From Nitrososphaerota archaeon (GTDB taxonomy: Archaea > Thermoproteota > Nitrososphaeria_A > Caldarchaeales > JAVZCJ01): a stretch of 53,778 nucleotides of DNA. The translations under genes and the position numbers were made by a program. Of the stretch, positions 43,609 through 51,924 are shown piece by piece (positions within the stretch are counted from its first letter, which is position 1; every line of letters starts with the position of its first letter). The stretch spans positions 1-53,778 of the forward strand of contig JAWAZL010000007.1 of NCBI GenBank assembly GCA_038817485.1, read 5' to 3'. The notes under the pieces are model-generated. The model saw only the letters and a program-made list of their open reading frames with translations. It was not told the origin of the DNA and ran no database searches.

Positions 43609-44499
43609 ATGATAGCATTCCTTTTAGATACTTTTATATGGATTGCTTTATATTCTATTTTAGCTCTTAGCTTAAGTATCGAGTATGGTTTTACTGGAAT
43701 AGTCAATTTTGGTAAAGCATTATTTTTCATGATTGGAGCATATGTTTCAGCCATTGTAACATTGAATGGATTTAATTATTTTATAGGATTATTATTTGCT
43801 ATTTTATTTTCAGCTTTAATAGGTTTAATATCTTCTATTCCAATGATTAAAGTTAAAGAAGATTATTTTGCTATTATAACATTAGCTTTAAGCGAATGTA
43901 TTAGAATAATATTAAAAAATGAATATTGGATTGCTGGAGGACCAATAGGTTTAAAAAATATTCCATCAGCTTTTCCATTAAAAAATTTAAGCTATGAAAT
44001 ATTCTTGATCTTAAATCTATTCTTAGTAATTGGAATATTGCTATTTTTTTATTTAATTTTAAGAATTATAATAAATTCACCCTATGGACGTATATTGAAA
44101 GCAATAAGAGAAGATGAAATATTAACTCAAATTCTTGGTAAAAATACTTTCAAGTATAAAGCTCAAGCATTCATTATAGGTTCTGCTATGGCAGGAGCTG
44201 CTGGTAGCTTTTTATCACAATATGTTGGATATGTAAGCACAGATTTATTTTTATCAACTACAACTTTCACTATATGGATAATGTGTATCATAGGTGGGCC
44301 ATCAAATATTAATGGAGCTATAATTGGAGCTTTTATTATGAAAGGAATTGAGAGAGGAACGAGAATATTGAAAGATTATACAAATATACCAATCGATCCG
44401 AATAATTTTATGTTTATAATAACAGGTATTTTAATGGTTCTATTCATTATGTATAAACCTGAGGGTATATTAAAAGAGAAAAGAATGAAGGTTGAATAA
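43609..44499 (+). CDS. HAAT ABC transporter permease, LivM type
   Basis: 296-residue second permease. IALYSILALSLSIEYGFTGIVNFGKALFFMIGAYVSAI matches the LivM start, and SPYGRILKAIREDEILTQILGKN is the coupling helix. GSAMAGAAGSFLSQYVGYVSTD and IMCIIGGPSNINGAIIGAF are also typical. I chose the ATG at 43609, preceded by GTGA; an in-frame upstream start would overlap livH by 29 bases with no conserved residues. Confidence 0.92.
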   Translation: MIAFLLDTFIWIALYSILALSLSIEYGFTGIVNFGKALFFMIGAYVSAIVTLNGFNYFIGLLFAILFSALIGLISSIPMIKVKEDYFAIITLALSECIRIILKNEYWIAGGPIGLKNIPSAFPLKNLSYEIFLILNLFLVIGILLFFYLILRIIINSPYGRILKAIREDEILTQILGKNTFKYKAQAFIIGSAMAGAAGSFLSQYVGYVSTDLFLSTTTFTIWIMCIIGGPSNINGAIIGAFIMKGIERGTRILKDYTNIPIDPNNFMFIITGILMVLFIMYKPEGILKEKRMKVE

Positions 44500-44501
44500 T
44501 A

Positions 44502-45263
44502 ATGAAAGATATATTAATTTTAGAAAATGTGCATAAAAGCTTTAATGGATTAAAAGTAGTAAAAAATGTATCTCTTAAAATTAAAGAAAAAACAATTACT
44601 GGTTTAATAGGACCAAATGGAAGTGGAAAAACAACTTTATTCAATCTTATTTCAGGAATTTATAAAATTGATAATGGAAAAATTTTCTTTAATGGAGAAA
44701 GGATAGATAATTTAAAACCGTATGAAATATCTAATAAAGGGATTATTAAAAGCTTTCAAATTCCACGTATTTTTAAAAGATTAACTATACTTGAAAATAT
44801 GTTAATAGCTGCTGAAAATATTAAAGGAGAAAAAATATTAAATGCTTTTAATAAAAATAATTGGATTAAGATAGAAGAAGAAAATATAAAGAAAGCATTG
44901 AATATACTTGAATTTTTAGAATTAAAAGAATTAAAGAATTCTTTACCAACGAAAATTTCTGGAGGACAATTAAAACTTCTTGAAATTGGAAGAGCTTTAA
45001 TGTGTAATCCTAGAATGCTTTTATTAGATGAATTAGTTGCAGGTATAAATCCATTATTAGCTGAAAAAATATTTAGAAAAATAATCGATTTAAGAAATAT
45101 GTTTAATATTACTTTCTTTATAATAGAACATAGAATAGAATTTTTATTCGATTTTGCTGAATACATTTTTGTTATGGATAAAGGAGAAATAATTGCTGAA
45201 GGTACTCCTAAAGAAATAATAAATAATGAAAGAGTATTAGAAGCATATTTAGGAGAAAAATAG
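44502..45263 (+). CDS. HAAT ABC transporter ATPase, LivG type
   Basis: 253-residue ATPase of the importer. Walker A is GPNGSGKTTLF, the signature is ISGGQLKLLEIGRAL, Walker B is MLLLDELVAGINPLLAEKI, and the switch histidine is in FFIIEHRIEFL. Asn/Glu in DELVAG fits LivG enzymes. The start lies two bases after the permease stop. It pairs with the LivF-type ATPase next. Confidence 0.95.
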   Translation: MKDILILENVHKSFNGLKVVKNVSLKIKEKTITGLIGPNGSGKTTLFNLISGIYKIDNGKIFFNGERIDNLKPYEISNKGIIKSFQIPRIFKRLTILENMLIAAENIKGEKILNAFNKNNWIKIEEENIKKALNILEFLELKELKNSLPTKISGGQLKLLEIGRALMCNPRMLLLDELVAGINPLLAEKIFRKIIDLRNMFNITFFIIEHRIEFLFDFAEYIFVMDKGEIIAEGTPKEIINNERVLEAYLGEK

Positions 45264-45272
45264 GTGTTTTTA

Positions 45273-46004
45273 ATGGAAATACTAAAAACAATAAATGTTT
45301 CAGCAGGATATGAAGAAATAATAGTAATAGAAAATATTTCAATAAATGTTTGTAAAGGAGAAATAGTATTTCTTCTTGGACCAAATGGAGCAGGGAAAAC
45401 TACATTAATAAAAAGCATTGTTGGAATAGCTAAAATATTTAATGGAGAAATTTTCTTTAATGGAAAAAATATAACAAATATTAGTTTAAATAAAATTATA
45501 AAAGAAGGGATTGGTTATGTGCCTCAATTGGATAATGTATTCACAGATTTAACAGTAAAGGAAAATTTAGAAATTGGAGCATATATTTTAAAAGATAGAA
45601 AAAAATTTGAAGATTTATTGAATAATGTATTTAATATTTTTCCAGAATTAAGCAATTTAAGAAACAAGAAAGTAGAAACATTAAGTGGAGGAGAAAGACA
45701 AATGCTTGCACTTGCAAGAGCAATGATTATCGAGCCAAAATTATTAATATTGGATGAACCTACAGCTAATTTAGCTCCAAAAATTTTAAAAGATTTTTAT
45801 AAAAAAATAACTGAATTGAATGAAAAGTATAATATTTCTTTTCTTATAGTTGAACAAAATGTAAGGAAAGCTTTAGAAATAGCTTCAAGAATATACGTAT
45901 TGGTTTCTGGAAAATGTGTACTTGAAGCAGAAAAAGGAGAAATAAAAGAAGAAAATATAAAGGAAGTATTCTTAAGAAGAAATATAAATTATTCTTCTAA
46001 ATAG
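45273..46004 (+). CDS. HAAT ABC transporter ATPase, LivF type
   Basis: 243-residue second ATPase. Walker A is GPNGAGKTTLI, the signature is LSGGERQMLALARAM, Walker B is LLILDEPTANLAPKI, and the switch is in FLIVEQNVRKAL (LivF has Gln rather than His there, as seen). I chose ATG 45273 with AGGTG at the LivG stop; a GTG nine bases earlier sits within that site. It ends the operon and overlaps the convergent TIGR04076-like gene by 16 bases. Confidence 0.94.
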   Translation: MEILKTINVSAGYEEIIVIENISINVCKGEIVFLLGPNGAGKTTLIKSIVGIAKIFNGEIFFNGKNITNISLNKIIKEGIGYVPQLDNVFTDLTVKENLEIGAYILKDRKKFEDLLNNVFNIFPELSNLRNKKVETLSGGERQMLALARAMIIEPKLLILDEPTANLAPKILKDFYKKITELNEKYNISFLIVEQNVRKALEIASRIYVLVSGKCVLEAEKGEIKEENIKEVFLRRNINYSSK

Positions 46005-46261
46005 GATATTTCCCATATGACTCTTCCATTAGGGTCAGGGCACTCAACAAGGTTTGTTCTTGGAAGCCAATCTTCAGGTTCAACTATATTCCTTTGTTTA
46101 GCTGGTAATAAAGGTAAAAGGCTTGATAAAGCATATATGCATACATGCTTATTCTTTTCTGGAATTATAAGCTTGCCTCCATCTAATATAAAATAATCTC
46201 CTATTTTCATTATATCGCATTTCCCTTTAATTTCTTTTACTTTAACAATTAATTTCCTCAT
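45989..46261 (-). CDS. TIGR04076-like small protein
   Basis: 90 residues. The pattern is MRKLIVKVKEIKGKC at the front, then IGDYFILDGGKLIIPE, CIYALSSLLPLLPAKQR and CPDPNGRVIWEISYLEE. The GD-F, C-ALSSLLPLL and CPDP-GRVxWE features match small proteins of the TIGR04076 family, whose role is unknown and which often occur near redox or transport genes in anaerobes. I chose ATG 46259-46261; a longer reading would add A+T-rich leader residues. No ribosome binding site is seen. Confidence 0.65.
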   Translation of the reverse strand: MRKLIVKVKEIKGKCDIMKIGDYFILDGGKLIIPEKNKHVCIYALSSLLPLLPAKQRNIVEPEDWLPRTNLVECPDPNGRVIWEISYLEE

Positions 46262-46416
46262 ATCAAATTCTATATTTTTTGAAAAATTTAAGTATAAAAA
46301 TTTTTTGTACATTTTAGAAAAAATAAAGTGTTTTAATTATTCTTTACTTTATATAAATTTTTATTTTTAAAATTTATAAACTCCTTTTTTTAAAAAATAA
46401 AAAAATTAGATAGAAA

Positions 46417-47625
46417 ATGAGAGCAATAAATTTCATAACTATTGCTCTCATTTTAATATTGCCTTTTACAATTTTTGGAAATGGATTATTAAAAAACCAT
46501 AATACAATAATTTTAAATGAAGAAAATGAAGAATTTGTTTTCCATTCTACATATAGCGGCTTAATTTTAGAAGCTGGAAGCAGTGTTACTATACCATTGA
46601 TTGTTACAAATAACATGAATGGAACTTTGAATATTGCTTTTTCAATAGCTTCAGGTCCAAACTGGGATGCAAAATTTAAATATAAAGGATATGTATTAAA
46701 AAGCATATACTTATTGCCTAAAGAAACAATATCTATAGATTTTAGCTTTACAGCACCAGCAAATGCATCTCAAGGAAATTATGAATATGTTTTATTAGCT
46801 TCTACAATTGATGGAAAAATAAAAAAGGAAATTAAAATTTCAATAGATTTAAAAGCTAAAGAAGTAGTTGCAACTAAAGCTGGTGAAGTAAAACTTTCAA
46901 CTTTATATCCTGTGCTTGAAGGAACAGCCGGATCAACTTTTCAATTTAGAGTTACATTAAGTTATGATGGAAGTGAAGAAAGGATATTCAATTTAGTAGC
47001 AAATGCCCCTCCTGGATGGATTACAGAAATTAGACCAGCATACGAATCAAAGAAAATATCAAGTATACAATTAAGTGGATATAGTAGTAGAGATTTGGAA
47101 ATAAGTGTTACTGCTCCTGAAATTACAAAAGAAGGGAATTATACAATAAGATTTTCTGCATATTCAGAAAATATTGGTAATTCTATAGATTTGAAAGTTG
47201 TAATAATTGGAACATATAAAATAAGCATGAAAACTTCAACTGGAAGATTGAATATTGGAACAATTGCTGGAGAAAAAAGCTATTTATCACTTATAATTAA
47301 AAATGAAGGAACAGCAAATATTAAAAGAGTAACTTTTTCATCTATTAAACCTGAAGCATGGAAAATAGTTTTTGATCCAGATGAAATAAGCAATTTAGCT
47401 CCTGGAGAAAGTAGAGAAATATCTGTAGAAGTAATTTCCCCAAGCAATACTATACCTGGAGATTATTCAATAACTTTAAGAGCAAATTATGAATATGGAA
47501 CAAAAGAATTAGATATTAGAGTAACAGTTTCATCTCCTCCATTATGGGGATGGATTGGAATAGGAATAGTATTTGCAATAATTGCAGGATTATTATTCAT
47601 TTTCTTTAAATTTGGAAGGAGATGA
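46417..47625 (+). CDS. NEW3-domain surface protein anchored in the membrane
   Basis: 402 residues. A signal peptide (NFITIALILILPFTIFG) is followed by three beta-sandwich units of the NEW3/COG1470 type, each with a proline-glycine turn (GPNWDAKFKYKG..., APPGWITEIRPAYE..., PEAWKIVFDPDE...). LAPGESREISVEVISPSNTIPGDY is the clearest one. A C-terminal span (WIGIGIVFAIIAGLLFIFF) and a basic tail FGRR hold it outside. It shares the operon with an ABC ATPase and permease, a pairing seen in several archaea, where the surface protein is thought to be the transporter's partner. Confidence 0.8.
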   Translation: MRAINFITIALILILPFTIFGNGLLKNHNTIILNEENEEFVFHSTYSGLILEAGSSVTIPLIVTNNMNGTLNIAFSIASGPNWDAKFKYKGYVLKSIYLLPKETISIDFSFTAPANASQGNYEYVLLASTIDGKIKKEIKISIDLKAKEVVATKAGEVKLSTLYPVLEGTAGSTFQFRVTLSYDGSEERIFNLVANAPPGWITEIRPAYESKKISSIQLSGYSSRDLEISVTAPEITKEGNYTIRFSAYSENIGNSIDLKVVIIGTYKISMKTSTGRLNIGTIAGEKSYLSLIIKNEGTANIKRVTFSSIKPEAWKIVFDPDEISNLAPGESREISVEVISPSNTIPGDYSITLRANYEYGTKELDIRVTVSSPPLWGWIGIGIVFAIIAGLLFIFFKFGRR

Positions 47626-47626
47626 A

Positions 47627-48556
47627 ATGGCAGCTATAGAAGCTATAAATCTTACAAAAAGATATGGAGAAATAACAGCAGTAGATAATTTAAATTTATT
47701 AATTGAAGAAGGAGAAATATTTGGTTTTCTTGGTCCTAATGGAAGTGGAAAAACAACTACAATATTAATGTTCATGGGCCTTACTGAACCTACTTCAGGA
47801 GAAGCAAAAGTATTTAATTTAAATCCTTTAAAAGATGCTTTAAAAATAAGAAGAATTGTAAGCTATCTTCCAGAAAATATTGGATTTTATGAAGATTTAA
47901 CTGCAAAACAAAATTTAGAATATGTTGCAAAATTGAATGGAATACCATCTAACATATATTCTAAAAGAATTAAAGAATTATTAGAGATTGTAGGATTATC
48001 TCAAGAAATGGATAGAAAAGTAGGAGAATATTCTCGAGGAATGAAGCAAAGATTAGGAATTGCTGAAGTATTATTAAAAGATCCTAAGCTTATTTTCTTA
48101 GATGAGCCTACTCTTGGTTTAGATCCTGAAGCAACTGAGCTTGTGCTAAATTTAATAGAGAAAATAAATAAAGAGAAAGGGATAACGATATTTTTATCTT
48201 CTCATTTGTTACATCAAGTTCAAAGGGTATGTAAAAGAGTTGGAATATTTGTTAAAGGAAAGCTATTAGCTGAAGGAACAATAGATAGGCTTGGAAAAGA
48301 AAGATTGAAGGAAGATTTTTTCACTATTGAAGTTAAAGTTCTTGAAAAAGGAGAAGAAGCTTTAGAAATTATAAAGAAAATTAATGAAGTAAAAAATATT
48401 GAAATGAAAGATGATTTATTAATAATTAAAGCAGAAAGTGATATTAGACCTAAAATTGCAAAAAGACTTATTGAAGAAAATTTCTCAATATTACATTTAA
48501 GATTAAGAGAATATACTCTTGATGAAATTTATAAGCAATATTTTGAGGTAAAATAA
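47627..48556 (+). CDS. ABC transporter ATPase (ABC-2 exporter type)
   Basis: 309 residues. Walker A GPNGSGKTTTILMFMGL, Q-loop in LPENIGFYEDLTAKQNLEY, signature YSRGMKQRLGIAEVLL, Walker B LIFLDEPTLGLDPEA, switch SSHLLHQV. A C-terminal regulatory part from about 225 is typical of ABC-2 ATPases. I chose the ATG at 47627 with GGAGATGA upstream. It starts one base past the stop of the surface protein, and the permease follows one base after its own stop. Confidence 0.94.
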   Translation: MAAIEAINLTKRYGEITAVDNLNLLIEEGEIFGFLGPNGSGKTTTILMFMGLTEPTSGEAKVFNLNPLKDALKIRRIVSYLPENIGFYEDLTAKQNLEYVAKLNGIPSNIYSKRIKELLEIVGLSQEMDRKVGEYSRGMKQRLGIAEVLLKDPKLIFLDEPTLGLDPEATELVLNLIEKINKEKGITIFLSSHLLHQVQRVCKRVGIFVKGKLLAEGTIDRLGKERLKEDFFTIEVKVLEKGEEALEIIKKINEVKNIEMKDDLLIIKAESDIRPKIAKRLIEENFSILHLRLREYTLDEIYKQYFEVK

Positions 48557-48557
48557 G

Positions 48558-49517
48558 ATGGTTGGTTTAATTACAGTTTGTATAAAAGAATTGAAAGACA
48601 ATTTTTTAAGTAAAAGGTTTATAATAGTTTTCCTTTTAATATATTTAGTAGGGATTTCAACAGCAACTCTTTCAATACAAGCAATTGCAAGTGCAGCATA
48701 TAGTTTATCTGCAGAATCTTTCTTATTTTTAAGAATATTTACTTCTACAACTGGATTACTTCCTGCTTTCATTTTCTTTGTAAGCTATTTTGGACCAATA
48801 ATAGGAATATTATTTGGATTTGATGCAATAAATTCTGAACTTTTAAGTGGAACATTAACAAAAGTTTTATCACAACCAATTCATAGAGATTCTTTCATAA
48901 ATGGAAAATTTTTAGCTGGATTGATTACAATTTCTATTATTTATGGAAGTATAACTGGAATTTTAATTGGAATTGGAATATATTATTTTGGTGGGCCTCC
49001 AACTTTAGATGAATTTTTAAGGATTTTATGCTTTATAGGATTGTGTATATTGTATACTGTTTTTTGGATGAATATTGGAATATTGTTTTCAATAATTTTT
49101 AAGAAGGTAGCTACATCTGCTTTAGCTTCAGTTGCTATATGGCTTTTCTTTACTTTTTTCATTTTCATGATTGCTAATTTTATTGTTAATATAGCTTTTC
49201 CAATTACTGATCCTTCGCTTTTATTTAATGAAGAATTTTTAGCAAAAAGACAAGAATTGCAACAAATGATATTGCAATTTTCTCCAGAGCAATTGTTTGA
49301 GATTGTTACAATAGTTATTCTTACACCAACGATTAGAACAATTTCTCCAATCATTGGAATAGAAACAAGTAGAATAATACCAAATCCATTACCAATAGAT
49401 CAAAGTATAATAATTGCATTGCCATATTTAATGATTTTAATAATAATGATTTTCATATGCTTTGCAATTTCTTATATTTTATTTATGAAACAAGAAATTA
49501 GGTCTGGAGCAATATAG
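48558..49517 (+). CDS. ABC-2 type permease
   Basis: 319-residue membrane protein with six or more spans and one large outside loop (about 215-260, LLFNEEFLAKRQELQQMILQF). ATP-coupling segment FDAINSELLSGTLTKVLSQPIHRDSFINGKFL (cut by a short gap) is the ABC-2 signature. It is the membrane half of the exporter with the ATPase just before it. Substrate unknown; a lipid, polysaccharide or peptide export role is possible. Confidence 0.88.
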   Translation: MVGLITVCIKELKDNFLSKRFIIVFLLIYLVGISTATLSIQAIASAAYSLSAESFLFLRIFTSTTGLLPAFIFFVSYFGPIIGILFGFDAINSELLSGTLTKVLSQPIHRDSFINGKFLAGLITISIIYGSITGILIGIGIYYFGGPPTLDEFLRILCFIGLCILYTVFWMNIGILFSIIFKKVATSALASVAIWLFFTFFIFMIANFIVNIAFPITDPSLLFNEEFLAKRQELQQMILQFSPEQLFEIVTIVILTPTIRTISPIIGIETSRIIPNPLPIDQSIIIALPYLMILIIMIFICFAISYILFMKQEIRSGAI

Positions 49518-49523
49518 AATTTT

Positions 49524-49970
49524 TTATTTTACATCATTTTTCATAATAGGAGTAACAATTATTTCTTTTAAATTTGTTTTTTTAATTTTTTCTTTTAATT
49601 TTAAATCCATAGTTAAAAAATTAGTTTTCATATTTAATGCTAAAGCTATATAAGCAGCATCATATATTGAAATATTGAATTTCATTGAAATTTCGAACGC
49701 TTTTTCATAAACTTCATCATATTTATGGATTATGCATAGTTCTTTTATAAATTTTTTTATACTTTCAAAAACAATTTTTGCTTCTTCTTCATTTATTTCT
49801 TTTAATACTAAAGCTTTTTTATAAATTACATTTAATAATTCATAAATAGTCAAATCTAATATATGACTTTCTTCATATGTTTCTATAATTTTCTTAGCCC
49901 AATCGCTATATTTTTCTGGTATATAAAGAGCTGAAATTATTGATGCATCTATTACAGCTTTAATGTTCAA
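49524..49970 (-). CDS. vapC: PIN-domain toxin VapC
   Basis: 148-residue PIN-fold ribonuclease. Acidic residues that bind metal are D8 in AVIDASI, E43 in TIYELLN, D118 in SIYDAAY and D137 in LTMDLKL. VapC toxins cut tRNA or rRNA when free of antitoxin. It overlaps vapB by 11 bases, the usual toxin-antitoxin order. The 3' end is six bases from the permease stop, convergent. Confidence 0.9.
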   Translation of the reverse strand: MNIKAVIDASIISALYIPEKYSDWAKKIIETYEESHILDLTIYELLNVIYKKALVLKEINEEEAKIVFESIKKFIKELCIIHKYDEVYEKAFEISMKFNISIYDAAYIALALNMKTNFLTMDLKLKEKIKKTNLKEIIVTPIMKNDVK

Positions 49971-50184
49971 TTTCTCTATCCTCTCTTATTATTTTCCAAG
50001 CTGGAGTTGTTTCTTTACCAATTTTTTTTCTTATTTCATATGCTTCTTTTAAGATTTTAGTTTTCATATTTTTTCTAATAAGATTCTCTAAGTAATTCCT
50101 TATTTCAGAACGCCAATCTGTATCTAATTCTTCAAGTTTTTCTTTTAATTTTTTAGGAATACGAATACTTATAGTTGTACTCAT
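49960..50184 (-). CDS. vapB: Ribbon-helix-helix antitoxin VapB
   Basis: 74-residue antitoxin. The N-terminal ribbon-helix-helix (MSTTISIRIPKKLKEKLEEL) binds DNA, and the C-terminal charged part (KIGKETTPAWKIIREDREI) would wrap VapC. I chose the ATG at 50182-50184; a TTG six bases upstream is in frame too. A TATATATA promoter about 25 bases upstream suggests a leaderless message with autoregulation through the adjacent repeats. Confidence 0.85.
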   Translation of the reverse strand: MSTTISIRIPKKLKEKLEELDTDWRSEIRNYLENLIRKNMKTKILKEAYEIRKKIGKETTPAWKIIREDREIEH

Positions 50185-50250
50185 TTTCAATAAACAAAAA
50201 TAAATACATATATATAAACATTTTTAGTAAACAAAAAAGTTTACAAAACA
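50185..50250 (-). promoter_or_regulatory. vapBC promoter and candidate operator
   Basis: On the minus strand TTTATATATATG (about 50204-50215) is the TATA box. GTAAAC and GTTTAC (50227-50232 and 50239-50244) form a perfect inverted repeat with an A6 spacer. TAAACA occurs three times (about 50187, 50213 and 50228). This spacing fits binding of ribbon-helix-helix dimers. No experimental support is available from the sequence. Confidence 0.45.
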
Positions 50251-50666
50251 TTAACTTGCTTTTTTTAAAATTTTAAATAATTTAAATAATAGCTAAATTT
50301 TGGATAATACTTTAAAATGAAGTAAGGAATGATTCTAACAAAAATAAAAATCTTCTTTCTTAATTAGCTTTTTAAATTTCTTTTAGTATATAATCGATTC
50401 TATTATTTAAATGCTTACAAAAATATTAACTTATGATATCTATTTTTCATCAAATTTTTAGATTTATCAGATAAAAAAGCCATTACAATTTTTCAGATAT
50501 TTTCTTTTATTAATTTTTCAAAAACTTTTTATTTTTCCTCTTTTCTTTCATATATTGAATATAAAAAAGAAATGATATTAATGATATTTATGCTAAAATT
50601 TAGAAAATAAAAAAGCAAGATTTATAAAGCATGAACTTTAATTTTTAAAAAAAGGGAAAGGAAAAA
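50251..50666. other. Noncoding 416 bases ahead of the unknown gene at 50667
   Basis: A+T-rich, without a full reading frame on either strand. It holds copy 2 of the dispersed repeat at 50304-50351. A TTTATAAAGC element near 50622-50631 is a plausible TATA box for the gene that follows. Confidence 0.4.
50304..50351 (+). repeat. Dispersed repeat, copy 2 (copy 1 at 34953-34999)
   Basis: Matches copy 1 over ATAATACTTTAAAAT, TAAG-AAT and CTAACAAAA-ATAAAAAT with a few substitutions. Neither copy is coding. The pair may be the end of a small lost element or a noncoding RNA family; only the similarity is seen. Confidence 0.4.
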
Positions 50667-51068
50667 TTGGTTAATATAGAAACTACTACTACGTTGGAGA
50701 AATTTAGGAAATTCTTAATATATAGTACTTGTAAGTCTTTTATTCCTAAAGGGTATTTGAAAGATCCTGATATTTTTCCTGAAAGAGAAGAAGCTGGAAC
50801 AATATATATAGAATGTTCATCAAAAATAAATTTGAAAAAAATAAGAGATATACAATTTGTTAAAGTGAATGATGTGCTAGGAATACTTTATGCATCTAAA
50901 AGTGGAAATACAAAATTAAAATGGAGACAAATTGCTGGTAAAATGGGAAGACTTAGTGGAGAAGCTTCATTGAATGCTTTAGTTAATCTTATAGAAGCAG
51001 GAATAATAACAAAGAAAGATGTTATGAAGCAATTTCAAGAGAAAGAGAAGGAAGGCACAGAAGAGTGA
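50667..51068 (+). CDS. Hypothetical protein, possibly regulatory
   Basis: 133 residues. The middle has TIYIECSSKINLKKIRDIQFVKVNDVLGILYASKSG split by polar turns, and the C-terminal third (MGRLSGEASLNALVNLIEAGIITKKDVMKQF) is helical. The family was not recognised. The start is TTG at 50667, about seven bases after GGGAAAGG, since no ATG occurs in the first 90 codons; a longer frame is blocked upstream. It precedes the tRNA-Trp gene, which is on the other strand. Confidence 0.5.
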   Translation: MVNIETTTTLEKFRKFLIYSTCKSFIPKGYLKDPDIFPEREEAGTIYIECSSKINLKKIRDIQFVKVNDVLGILYASKSGNTKLKWRQIAGKMGRLSGEASLNALVNLIEAGIITKKDVMKQFQEKEKEGTEE

Positions 51069-51096
51069 AAAAATATTTTGCATATTTATAAAAAAG

Positions 51097-51245
51097 TGGG
51101 AGCGGTGGGATTCGAACCCACGAACGCCGGGTATAGCGGCTTTTTTTCGCCAGCTCCAGTAATTCTTCATCCTTTTTGTCAGAATTTTTTTAATTTACAT
51201 TTATTACTGGAGCCCGGTGCCTTGACCTGGCTAGGCTACGCCCCC
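51097..51245 (-). tRNA. tRNA-Trp (CCA) with a 74-base intron
   Basis: Full cloverleaf on the minus strand: acceptor GGGGGCG/CGCTCCC, D-arm GCCTAGCCAGGTCAAGGC, anticodon stem CCGGG/CCCGG, T-arm GTGGGTTCGAATCCCAC, discriminator A at 51097; CCA is not encoded. The anticodon loop is C-T-CCA-G-A once bases 51133-51206 are removed, which places the intron at 37/38, the usual archaeal site. The intron has CTGA and ATGAAG like D' and C' boxes, and its ATTACTGGAG is exactly complementary to CTCCAG plus the first intron bases TAAT. A second small hairpin (AGCTGGC/GCCGCT) is near the 3' junction. TATA-like TTTTTATTTAA lies about 25 bases upstream. Confidence 0.93.
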
Positions 51246-51609
51246 TAAATTTTTTTCCTTAAAGAGTTAAATAAAAATTTTTATTACATTTTTTCAAAAT
51301 AAAGCATTATTTTAATACTTAAAAAATATAAGTTTCAAACATTTATAATAACAAATACATTTTCATTTTTATCATCTTCTTAGAGTTAAAAAATAAATAA
51401 AGATTATATTTTTTAAAATATTTCATGTTGAAAATGAGCTTTATATAATGAAAAATATGAGAAGATAGATATTCCCATTGTGATATTATAATGAGATAAC
51501 AATTACTAAGTTACAAGTTTGTTTAAAGGTATGAAAATAATTTCTTTTATTTTTGGATTAACGTTTTTAATTGTTTTTAAAAGATATTCTAATTTTTCAA
51601 TATTTAAGA
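51246..51609. other. Noncoding 364 bases between tRNA-Trp and the gene fragment at 51610
   Basis: Holds the tRNA promoter at its left end and the minus-strand relic at 51506-51605 at its right end. The rest is A+T-rich with no reading frame or clear structure. Confidence 0.4.
51506..51605 (-). pseudogene. C-terminal gene fragment, homologous to the fragment at 2466-2571
   Basis: A frame with no start, ending at TAG 51506-51508. It reads IEKLEYLLKTIKNVNPKIKE and then IIFIPLNKLVT. It matches the left-end fragment IEKLDYLLKAIDSINLKIKE at 15 of 22 positions or so, and much of the DNA is shared too. Lying antisense over the front of the frame at 51571-51852, it shows that the real start of that one is at 51610 or has been lost. 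Confidence 0.5.
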
Positions 51610-51852
51610 ATGATGGGAGGAATAGATACTGTAATGCCAGATAAAATTGTAAAAAGAGTAATAAATGAAATTTTAATAAAAGCTAAATTAGAACCAATAA
51701 ATGATGATATAGAATTTATTAAGAAAACTGAAGAAATTGCTAAAAAATGTGGATATAAGCCAATAGAACTTTGCTGGATGACTTGGCTTATTCAATATGA
51801 AGGAAAAATAATGAGAATTGAAAAATATTCAAACATTCTTTCAAAAAATTAA
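51610..51852 (+). CDS. Hypothetical protein, probably the C-terminal remnant of a longer gene
   Basis: 80 residues from the ATG pair at 51610, reading MMGGIDTVMPDKIVKRVINE and later FIKKTEEIAKKCGYKPIELC then WMTWLIQYEGKIM. The motif GGIDTVMPDKxVKR suggests the later half of a base-excision-type helical protein (HhH-GPD enzymes have a similar LGxDT-PD-xVKR part), but the helix-hairpin-helix lysine region that would precede it is missing. I give no function. The frame is open upstream only to 51571, over DNA that belongs to the antisense relic. Confidence 0.4.
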   Translation: MMGGIDTVMPDKIVKRVINEILIKAKLEPINDDIEFIKKTEEIAKKCGYKPIELCWMTWLIQYEGKIMRIEKYSNILSKN

Positions 51853-51924
51853 CCTATTTCTAAAAATAACAAATACTTTAAAAAATTAAAAGATTTTTAT
51901 ACATAGTTCCCTTAGGTATAAATT

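Noticed and set aside
44756-45418. 220-codon frame antisense to the importer ATPase genes
   Set aside because: Mirror of real ABC ATPase coding sequence on the plus strand; Walker motifs are on the other strand.
48983-49354. 123-codon frame antisense to the ABC-2 permease
   Set aside because: Shadow of a well-supported permease gene.
50979-51170. 63-codon minus-strand frame across the tRNA-Trp gene
   Set aside because: It includes tRNA sequence and the antisense of a plus-strand gene.
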